38,042 nt of DNA from a virus: IMG/VR virus record IMGVR_UViG_3300047510_000776, positions 1-38,042 of that record; one strand, 5' to 3'. Under the pieces are notes generated by a model. That model made no database searches. It saw nothing but the letters and a program-made list of their open reading frames with translations, and had not been told where the DNA came from. Below are positions 30,690 through 36,219 of the stretch, in pieces. A program made the position numbers and the translations under genes. Each line of letters begins with the position of its first letter. The stretch's first letter is position 1.

Positions 30690-31026
30690 TGTTATCCGCA
30701 TGGCGCGGGAAGCTGGAATATCTAAGCCTTGGGATCAAGAGCCTGTGAAGTGGGAAACGCTTGAACGCTTTGCCGCCCTAGTCGCAGCAGCAGAGCGCGA
30801 GAAGGTGGCGCAATGGATGATGCAGCGCGGGTATGCCACAGGCCACGGCAACACGATTGAAGACTTGCTGGCAGAGTTGGATTGGCAGATCGCCGAGAAC
30901 TGGAACCGGGCGATGATTAACGGCATGAAGACTGAGCGCGAAGCGTGCGCGAAAGTGGCTGCGTGGATTCTTAAGATGCCTAAAAACGATGTAAGCGCTG
31001 CTATTCGCGCAAGGGGGCAGGAATGA
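30667..31026 (+). CDS. Conserved small helical phage protein, 119 aa
   Basis: MIGLSRDDVIRMAREAGISK with LERFAALVAAAEREKVAQWM, then two more helices (LLAELDWQIAENWNRAM, REACAKVAAWILKMP). The RDDVIRMAREAG...FAALVAAAERE pattern is widespread in phage replication regions, without known function. Site AAAGGAGATGGTGG before ATG 30667. Overlaps the nuclease gene by 23 bases and the next gene as ATGA. Confidence 0.7.
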   Translation: MIGLSRDDVIRMAREAGISKPWDQEPVKWETLERFAALVAAAEREKVAQWMMQRGYATGHGNTIEDLLAELDWQIAENWNRAMINGMKTEREACAKVAAWILKMPKNDVSAAIRARGQE

Positions 31027-31250
31027 CAATCTTTATTCCGGTGTTATGGATTTGCTTGAATGGCCACTGCGAGTTCATGCAGCAGACGCGGCACTTCACT
31101 GATGAGGAGGCCTGTATAGAGGCGGTGCGGGTGCAGAAACAGAAGATGCGCGACATGGCGACAGAGGCAGGTGAAACCATTACGCAGCTTGAGGGTACTT
31201 GCATCGACGCAACGGTTAAGCGGATACCACAAAGCGCAGGCAACAAATGA
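31023..31250 (+). CDS. Small Cys-containing protein with hydrophobic start, 75 aa
   Basis: MTIFIPVLWICLNGHCEFMQ, then RHFTDEEACIEAVRVQKQK and a C-terminal LEGTCIDATVKRIPQSAG. The start could be a short signal-like or strand segment; four cysteines (C11, C16, C30, C60) would suit two disulfides if exported. ATGA overlaps at both ends couple it to the helicase. Unknown function. Confidence 0.6.
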   Translation: MTIFIPVLWICLNGHCEFMQQTRHFTDEEACIEAVRVQKQKMRDMATEAGETITQLEGTCIDATVKRIPQSAGNK

Positions 31251-32587
31251 TGAAACTGCGCCCCTACCAGGACGAAGCGGCTGACTTCCTGTACGAGCGC
31301 GATCGGGCAATGATCTTGGCGCCTGTGGGCGCAGGCAAGACGGCCATCACACTGACCGCCATGCAGGCAATGGTGAAGGACGGGTACGCCAGTCGTTTCC
31401 TTGTCTTGGCACCCAAGCGCGTCTGCACGGACGTCTGGCCAATCGAAGCACGCAAGTGGGCGCTGGAGCTGCACTGCCGCACAGCGATCGGCACACCGCG
31501 CAGCCGAGGCGAGGCGCTGGACTCCGACGCCCACATCGTGGCAACCAACTACGACAACATCGGCTGGCTGGCCGAGCAGGACTTGTCGACCTTCGACGCC
31601 ATCGTGTTTGACGAGCTGACTAAGTTGAAGAACCCGTCAGGCACACGTTTCAAGGCGCTGCACAAGATCATCGACCAGTTCAAGATACGCTGGGGATTGA
31701 CCGGCTCATTTACCAGTAACGGACTTGAGGACGTCTTTGGCCAGTGCAAGATCGTGGATGAGAAGCTCTTGGGCCGCGCCAAAGGCGCCTTCTTGCAGCA
31801 ATACTTTGTATGTATGAACCGCGACTTCGGCGAGTGGCTGCCACGCCCTGGTGCCCTGCCGCTGGTCATGGAGCGCATCAAGCCAGCGACCTACGTCTTG
31901 GAGCCTGGCGAGTACCGCGACAAGCTGCCCGAGTGCCATGTGGTCGAGCTGCGCTGCCAGCTGGATGACCGTGGCCCGTACGAGAAGATGAAGAAAGACT
32001 TCGTGGTGCGCTTCCCCACCGCCGAGGTGTTGGCGGCGAACGCGGCGGCTGTTACATCAAAGTTGCAACAGATGGCGTCAGGGTTTGCCTACTCGACCGA
32101 ACGCGTGGCAACGGCAGTGCCGGGTAAATTCTCGCATTTCAAAGAGGCTGTCTGGTTCAGCAGCCACAAGTTTGATCGATTAGACGAACTACTGGAGGAG
32201 AATCAGCATGCGAACACGCTCATTGTTTATCAGTTTCAGGAGGAAGTGGCGGAACTTCGTCGCCGCTATCCGAAGCTGGCCACGCTCGATGATGACCGCG
32301 CTATTGAGCGATGGAACGCCGGCCAAACGGAGCTCCTTGCTGTACATCCAAAATCCGCCGGACACGGCCTTAACCTTCAGCACGGAGGATGCCACATGGT
32401 CTTCCTCTCCCTGCCCTGGTCGCTTGAATTGTTTGAGCAAACCGTCGGACGCCTGCATCGTTCCGGTCAGCTGCGCGACGTATGGGTGTATATCCTCATG
32501 GCCGAGAAAACGGTCGATGAAAAAATCTTCGCAGCCCTACACGACAAACGAGCAATCTCAGACATAGCGATGGAGGCACTGAAATGA
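31247..32587 (+). CDS. SNF2-type superfamily 2 helicase
   Basis: 446 aa, the compact phage form. Motif Q/I: LRPYQDEAADFL then APVGAGKT (25-32); motif II FDEL (121-124); motif III LTGSF near 151; C-terminal lobe with VYQFQEEVAELR near 328, SAGHGLNLQHG near 370 and motif VI QTVGRLHRSGQ (398-408). All ATPase motifs are intact. Such proteins move on double-stranded DNA and appear with VRR-NUC and DUF2800 in phage replication/recombination modules. Coupled to both neighbours through ATGA. Confidence 0.92.
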   Translation: MMKLRPYQDEAADFLYERDRAMILAPVGAGKTAITLTAMQAMVKDGYASRFLVLAPKRVCTDVWPIEARKWALELHCRTAIGTPRSRGEALDSDAHIVATNYDNIGWLAEQDLSTFDAIVFDELTKLKNPSGTRFKALHKIIDQFKIRWGLTGSFTSNGLEDVFGQCKIVDEKLLGRAKGAFLQQYFVCMNRDFGEWLPRPGALPLVMERIKPATYVLEPGEYRDKLPECHVVELRCQLDDRGPYEKMKKDFVVRFPTAEVLAANAAAVTSKLQQMASGFAYSTERVATAVPGKFSHFKEAVWFSSHKFDRLDELLEENQHANTLIVYQFQEEVAELRRRYPKLATLDDDRAIERWNAGQTELLAVHPKSAGHGLNLQHGGCHMVFLSLPWSLELFEQTVGRLHRSGQLRDVWVYILMAEKTVDEKIFAALHDKRAISDIAMEALK

Positions 32588-32757
32588 AACGGTTGCAATA
32601 CTGGAAGGCACGACTGAAGGTGGCACTACTGTCGTGCCGACAACGGGAAAAAGAATCGACGCAAGCGCACAGGACATTTGTGCGGGCGCTAGAAGAAGTG
32701 GCTCACATACAGAAAAGGATCGAAGATGAAAAAGCTAAGTTGGCGAAGACTAAATGA
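32584..32757 (+). CDS. Small basic coiled-coil protein, 57 aa
   Basis: ATG 32584 overlaps the helicase stop as ATGA. MKRLQYWKARLKVALLSCRQ, then a charged coil (REKESTQAHRTFVRALEEV, HIQKRIEDEKAKLAKTK). Strongly basic. No family recognised. The coupling and full overlap with the operon flow argue for a real gene. The stop lies 32 bases into the following gene. Confidence 0.55.
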   Translation: MKRLQYWKARLKVALLSCRQREKESTQAHRTFVRALEEVAHIQKRIEDEKAKLAKTK

Positions 32758-32920
32758 CACCCTGCCGTCGCTCTCAGAGGACGAGGTATTTGCCCTATTG
32801 ACCGAAGAGCAGTTGACCGAGCGCCGGGTGTCGCACCTGCAACGCCTGCACCAGCGCTACTGCGCCCTGCGCGACGCCCGTGAACGGCTCGAGATACTCG
32901 CGGGGGCAGTGCGTCCATGA
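32726..32920 (+). CDS. Small helical protein, 64 aa
   Basis: MKKLSWRRLNDTLPSLSEDE, VFALLTEEQLTERRVSHLQR, LHQRYCALRDARERLEILAG. Two helices with a linker; the ERLEILAGAVRP end recurs in small phage proteins of replication regions. GGATCGAAG precedes the ATG. Ends with an ATGA overlap. Unknown function. Confidence 0.6.
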   Translation: MKKLSWRRLNDTLPSLSEDEVFALLTEEQLTERRVSHLQRLHQRYCALRDARERLEILAGAVRP

Positions 32921-33162
32921 AATGCCAGAACTGCGGCGCCAAGACGCACGTTGTGAACACTACGCAGCAGCCAGGCGGCATCCGGCGCCAGCGCAAGTGT
33001 GACTCATGCAAGAACAATGCCTACTCAGCCGAGGTGTGGATAGCAGGTAACGTTATGGTGGGGAAATCGATTTATACTAACGACGAGGTAGCGTTGATAA
33101 AAAAGAAAGGTGTTGACGCCCGCCGCGCAAATGAAGATAGGAGGAAAGAAAATGCTTCGTGA
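32917..33162 (+). CDS. NrdR-like zinc-ribbon protein, 81 aa
   Basis: N-terminal zinc ribbon MKCQNCGAKTHVVNTTQQPG with GGIRRQRKCDSCKNNA: C3, C6, then C28 and C31, and the IRRQR run, closely resemble the zinc ribbon of NrdR. The ATP-cone domain of true NrdR is absent. The remainder (ALIKKKGVDARRANEDRRKE) is basic and helical. Probably a small DNA-binding regulator. Short zinc ribbons of this kind are common in phages; the regulatory role is inferred. Confidence 0.75.
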   Translation: MKCQNCGAKTHVVNTTQQPGGIRRQRKCDSCKNNAYSAEVWIAGNVMVGKSIYTNDEVALIKKKGVDARRANEDRRKENAS

Positions 33163-33334
33163 TGGATACTTTATTAAAGAAGAGTTACCCAAGATCGGCG
33201 CGCACTACACGCCGCAGTTTTATCAAAAACCCGCAACGCCCGAGGAGCGGTTTATGCAAGACGTTATGCTGGGCGTTACACCGCACTACGAGTCGCCGAT
33301 TACTAAATTCTTTGGAAAGTTATTGAGCGTATGA
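33152..33334 (+). CDS. Small hypothetical protein, 60 aa
   Basis: ATG 33152 follows TAGGAGGAAAGAA, the strongest site of the operon, and is preferred to the ATG at 33110. MLRDGYFIKEELPKIGAHYT, YQKPATPEERFMQDVMLGVT, then ITKFFGKLLSV. No family recognised. Ends in ATGA overlap with the final gene. Confidence 0.6.
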   Translation: MLRDGYFIKEELPKIGAHYTPQFYQKPATPEERFMQDVMLGVTPHYESPITKFFGKLLSV

Positions 33335-33513
33335 AAGAGCTGGTTTACTTCTACTATGTCGCGATCATTCTAGCGACGCTGGGCTTCCTGTTCTTCTTTG
33401 CCGAGCCGCCCAGCCGACCCACAGCTGCCGAGTGCGGTGTCGCGGAGATCATCCCCGACATGTCACCCCAAGACCGCGCGGTGTGCCGCCAGCTGCGACA
33501 GCACCGCCTGTAA
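33331..33513 (+). CDS. Small single-pass membrane protein, 60 aa
   Basis: MKELVYFYYVAIILATLGFL continuing FFFAEPPSRP: one membrane helix at residues ~5-23, followed by a polar tail with two cysteines (C35, C52) that would be periplasmic if the N-terminus is inside. Last gene of the rightward operon; its stop is one base from the stop of the convergent Rz gene. Unknown role, possibly linked to lysis or superinfection control. Confidence 0.6.
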   Translation: MKELVYFYYVAIILATLGFLFFFAEPPSRPTAAECGVAEIIPDMSPQDRAVCRQLRQHRL

Positions 33514-33514
33514 G

Positions 33515-34003
33515 TCAGTTCGCGTCCATCAGCATCTTAACTACGGTGTCATACTGGGCGTGACACTGTTTGAGGCTGGCGCGGAGCTCGTCTGCTCTGG
33601 CAGCCTCCCCTGCAAGAAATTGCGCATCCTCTCGAGAAAGTCCTGCTCCAGTAACGCTGGTGGGGGCGCATCCAGCGCTGGCGGTACTGGGCACGGCACT
33701 GGCTTCGGCGGCGGCGCGACTGGGGCGCTCGCGCACGCTGTTAGCAAGAGCAGTGGCGCGAGCGTTGAGGTCACGGATCTCACGGTCTTTTTCCTTTCGT
33801 AACTGATCTGCGCTGGAGCGCAGCGTCTGCTCTTTCTGCCGTGCGGCTTCCTGCGCGGCGGCATGGACTGCGTACTGCTCCGTCTTCTCCTTATCCCATG
33901 CCTGCTGGACCTCGGCCATGCCAAGGCCACGGCCTTTGTACAAGCCACCCGCGCCAGCAGCAGCTACTGCCAGCGCGGCACCCAGAAGGAACCAGGGATT
34001 CAT
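33515..34003 (-). CDS. Rz: Rz-like inner-membrane spanin
   Basis: 162 aa. An N-terminal membrane helix (FLLGAALAVAAAGAGGLYKG) followed by a long periplasmic coiled coil (QAWDKEKTEQYAVHAAAQEA and RKEKDREIRDLNARATALAN) and C-terminal HAQYDTVVKMLMDAN. This is the i-spanin layout. A proline-rich lipoprotein gene (Rz1) is embedded in its +1 frame, which confirms the identity. Spanins fuse inner and outer membranes at the end of lysis. ATG overlaps the preceding stop as ATGA. Confidence 0.85.
   Translation of the reverse strand: MNPWFLLGAALAVAAAGAGGLYKGRGLGMAEVQQAWDKEKTEQYAVHAAAQEAARQKEQTLRSSADQLRKEKDREIRDLNARATALANSVRERPSRAAAEASAVPSTASAGCAPTSVTGAGLSREDAQFLAGEAARADELRASLKQCHAQYDTVVKMLMDAN
33541..33783 (-). 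CDS. Rz1: Rz1-like outer-membrane spanin lipoprotein, nested in Rz
   Basis: 80 aa read in another frame inside Rz. GTG 33783 has GAAAGGAAAAAGACC upstream. The signal STLAPLLLLTAC ends in a lipobox (LLTAC) with lipidated C17 of the precursor; the mature part is proline-rich (APVAPPPKPVPCPVPPALDA). The total nesting of Rz1 within Rz is the classic lambda-type arrangement. It would anchor in the outer membrane and pair with Rz across the periplasm. Confidence 0.8.
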   Translation of the reverse strand: MRSVTSTLAPLLLLTACASAPVAPPPKPVPCPVPPALDAPPPALLEQDFLERMRNFLQGRLPEQTSSAPASNSVTPSMTP

Positions 34004-34164
34004 TTTGGCGGCACTTTCGTGCCGTCGAGCTTCTTGTGGACTTTCACTTCTTTACAGACTTGAACTTCTTTTCCTTTCTGTTTTTCCTTATGGCAAACCT
34101 TCTTGGTTTCACCGGCAAACAGAACGAGGGGTACAAACGCGAGGATAGCAATCAAAGTCTTCAT
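34000..34164 (-). CDS. Small secreted protein, 54 aa
   Basis: MKTLIAILAFVPLVLFAGET is a clear signal peptide with a likely cut after LFA-G; the mature part (KKVCHKEKQKGKEVQVCKEV) is very basic with two cysteines, C24 and C37, that may form a disulfide. It sits between the holin candidate and Rz, joined by TGATG and ATGA overlaps. Likely periplasmic helper in lysis; role unknown. Confidence 0.65.
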   Translation of the reverse strand: MKTLIAILAFVPLVLFAGETKKVCHKEKQKGKEVQVCKEVKVHKKLDGTKVPPK

Positions 34165-34610
34165 CAGTTGATCTCCGGATGAGGTGGTTGGACAGGGGCG
34201 GCCTTGCCGTTGTAGCCCGTAGTGGCTGCAGCGTCAGCCGTCGGGGCAGGCGCAGCGGCTACCGGCGCAGCAGGTGCTGGTCGGCTGGGCGGTGCGTCGT
34301 TGCGTTCTTTGTCGGTAGACAAGCCTGGCGGCACGAATTGCGGCAAAGCGTCCTTACCCTTGACGGCCAACAGAGTGGCCAGCGAGCCCAAGATGTACTT
34401 GGACATGTCGGATAGGATCAGGAAGAACTGCTTGTCTGCTGGCGCCATGCCGTTCATGGGCTGCGTGACGAACACCACGGAATACAGGCTGATGCCCACC
34501 ATGATGATCACGGTGCAGCAGAAGGTCACTGCGATACAGAACTTAATTACTGCATCGTGTTGCTCCTGCGTCATTGCAAGAAACTGGCTTATCAGCTTTA
34601 GGGGGTTCAT
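34164..34610 (-). CDS. Putative holin, 148 aa
   Basis: Two membrane helices (IKFCIAVTFCCTVIIMVGIS, continuing LYSVVFV, and a second around YILGSLATLLAV) separated by a polar loop MNGMAPADKQFFLILSDMSK, followed by a long Pro/Ala-rich cytoplasmic tail ending HPEIN. Size, helices and position between endolysin and spanins fit a holin. The extended Pro/Ala tail is unusual. Start ATG 34610 lies inside the lipoprotein frame. Confidence 0.65.
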   Translation of the reverse strand: MNPLKLISQFLAMTQEQHDAVIKFCIAVTFCCTVIIMVGISLYSVVFVTQPMNGMAPADKQFFLILSDMSKYILGSLATLLAVKGKDALPQFVPPGLSTDKERNDAPPSRPAPAAPVAAAPAPTADAAATTGYNGKAAPVQPPHPEIN

Positions 34611-34797
34611 CTTTCATGTCCTCCGGTTTCATCAATTGGTCTGGGCAGGTGCCGGTCGCGGTGCAATAGGGCTTCTTGCATTGTTTGGTTTCCCAGTTCT
34701 CGGGGTCCTGGCACGGGTATCTATATCGATCGCACGCACTAAGCGCCAAGCACATGAAGAGCGTGCTCGTAATGTTTCTTACGGTCTTCGAGTCCAA
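34543..34797 (-). CDS. Small lysis-cassette lipoprotein, 84 aa
   Basis: Start TTG 34797 has GGAGGAACCA directly before it. Signal NITSTLFMCLALSAC carries a lipobox (LSAC), then DRYRYPCQDPENWE, CKKPYCTATGTCP and further cysteines, a pattern I know from small phage lipoproteins beside endolysin genes. It overlaps the endolysin by 59 bases and the holin by 68 bases in other frames. Possibly an envelope or superinfection-related lipoprotein; not an Rz1. Confidence 0.7.
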   Translation of the reverse strand: MDSKTVRNITSTLFMCLALSACDRYRYPCQDPENWETKQCKKPYCTATGTCPDQLMKPEDMKDEPPKADKPVSCNDAGATRCSN

Positions 34798-35377
34798 TGG
34801 TTCCTCCGTTAATCCGCTTCGTCATGGTCAAGATGTCGCCGGCGTCGGCCAGCTTGTTTAAGCTTGCTGTTTCCCAGTACCAGCAGGCGCTCTGCGCTGC
34901 ACCCTCGAAGGTCTGCATGTACTCGGCAGCCTCTTCCGGCGTGATCTCAAGCGACGACGCAAACCAAAAATAGTTGTCCTTGCCCGTGACTTGGATCAGA
35001 CCACGGCCACGGTAGCGGAACCCGTCGCCGGATGCCTCGTCGCCGTTGCCCATGCGGTTGGCGTAGACGCGGTTGGCGATCTTCTCAGGGTTTCTGGCGT
35101 AAGCCATCGCGGTAGACTGGTCGGGGAAATACTTGGCAAACGTGCGCATCAACCCCTGGGCGCTGTAATTCAGGTTCTCGCTTAGGAATACAAAGCCGCC
35201 CGACTCATGCCCGCACTGGGCCATGAACGCGGCGATGCGCCGGGGCGTATTGATCTGGTACTCCTCAAGCAAGGTTTTGCCGCCCAGTTCGGTCTGCTTG
35301 CCGAAGAGCGTGTCGTACCATTGCTGTGGGTATTTGGTGTTGGGGACTAGCTGCCTGAACTGTTGAAGCGTGATCAC
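34739..35377 (-). CDS. Endolysin, glycoside hydrolase family 19
   Basis: 212 aa, typical length for phage GH19 lysozymes. FMAQCGHESGGFVFLSENLN holds the catalytic E58 and a second acid at about 67; FRYRGRGLIQVTGKDNY is the conserved substrate-groove motif, and ACWYWETASLNKLAD with TKRINGGTIGLEDR completes the fold. No signal peptide, so release depends on a holin. It cleaves the peptidoglycan glycan strand. ATGA overlap with the upstream membrane protein. Confidence 0.9.
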   Translation of the reverse strand: MITLQQFRQLVPNTKYPQQWYDTLFGKQTELGGKTLLEEYQINTPRRIAAFMAQCGHESGGFVFLSENLNYSAQGLMRTFAKYFPDQSTAMAYARNPEKIANRVYANRMGNGDEASGDGFRYRGRGLIQVTGKDNYFWFASSLEITPEEAAEYMQTFEGAAQSACWYWETASLNKLADAGDILTMTKRINGGTIGLEDRKKHYEHALHVLGA

Positions 35378-35628
35378 GGTTCACCTCTCGTTCGCTCATT
35401 GATAATCTGTTTGCGCAGTTCTCGCATTTTTTTAGCCTCATGCACAGCCGCGTTTGTCGCGTTATTCATGTCCATGTACATAATGCCTAATAACGGAATC
35501 AGTATAACAAACGTCAAAGCCATAACTAATACACATAATACGAGAGCGAACGATACGTCTGACTGTCCCGAATTAGAAGGAGCACGGCGAGGAGCCACGC
35601 TACGACGAAAAGGATTGCGCCAAACCAT
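35374..35628 (-). CDS. Membrane protein with central helix, 84 aa
   Basis: Basic Arg/Pro-rich N-terminus (RNPFRRSVAPRRAPS), one long membrane helix (SFALVLCVLVMALTFVILIP and on), then a charged helix (EAKKMRELRKQIINERTRGE). Starts inside the end of the preceding gene, a 103-base out-of-frame overlap. Lies directly before the endolysin, so a role in lysis is likely but unproven. Confidence 0.65.
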   Translation of the reverse strand: MVWRNPFRRSVAPRRAPSNSGQSDVSFALVLCVLVMALTFVILIPLLGIMYMDMNNATNAAVHEAKKMRELRKQIINERTRGEP

Positions 35629-36218
35629 GTTGCATATTCCTTCCGCTTCCTCAGTAACCTTCGCCTGTTCAGTCTTTCCTGCCGTAATCGCGCCGTTTCG
35701 CGCTTATGCGCCTCATCCTGCTCAACGATAATCTGCTTCCACATCTTCTCGTACTTGGTCCACAAGTCGCCCAGTTCAGGCGGGGCTTTGTAGACCATTG
35801 TTTCGCGCAGTTCTGCCAGCATAGCGTCCAAACGTGCCCGAATGATGACACGGTTTAGCGCCCGTTTCCCGACGGATTGGTTGCCGGTGTAGACTTCTTT
35901 GGCTTCCGCTTCCGCCATAATGAAGGCCTTGCCGATGTCGTCATACGCGTCCATCAAAGAGCCCAGATCGTTGCCGATCTGCAGAAAAACGTCGTTCGGG
36001 TCGGCCTTGGCAATCTCCTGCACCCGCTGTACTTCTTCGTTGTACTGAATCTTCTGCGCGTTCGTCGGATTCGGTATCTTCTGAAACTGCGACTTCAGAT
36101 CATCCAGTACATCCTTAACCTCGCCAGCGGCACCCTTGATGTCCTTGTAGAGCTGGCATCCCTTCTTGACTGCTGCAACCGCAGCATTCGCAGCAGCAAG
36201 TAGGGTGAGCGGATCAAT
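35526..36218 (-). CDS. Helical virion or lysis-linked protein with C-terminal membrane helix, probable ATT start
   Basis: The frame is open from the TAG at 36243 and codes KIDPLTLLAAANAAVAAVKK, then DIKGAAGEVKDVLDDLKSQF, before the first ordinary start codon, a GTG at 36023. An ATT at 36218 is preceded by GGAGG with 6 bases between, one base after the upstream stop. The resulting 230-aa protein ends with a membrane helix (WFGAILFVVAWLLAVLLLIR). The N-terminal segment resembles the usual start of this phage family. If GTG is used instead, the protein is 165 aa. Function unknown; it borders the lysis cassette. Confidence 0.65.
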   Translation of the reverse strand: MDPLTLLAAANAAVAAVKKGCQLYKDIKGAAGEVKDVLDDLKSQFQKIPNPTNAQKIQYNEEVQRVQEIAKADPNDVFLQIGNDLGSLMDAYDDIGKAFIMAEAEAKEVYTGNQSVGKRALNRVIIRARLDAMLAELRETMVYKAPPELGDLWTKYEKMWKQIIVEQDEAHKRETARLRQERLNRRRLLRKRKEYATWFGAILFVVAWLLAVLLLIRDSQTYRSLSYYVY

Positions 36219-36219
36219 T

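Noticed and set aside
31001-31534. 177-aa leftward reading frame
   Set aside because: Antisense to the SNF2 helicase start and its coupled upstream gene.
34222-34812. 196-aa rightward reading frame
   Set aside because: Antisense to the holin and lipoprotein genes, which have membrane helices, lipobox and ribosome sites; the rightward translation is low-complexity and lacks a leader.
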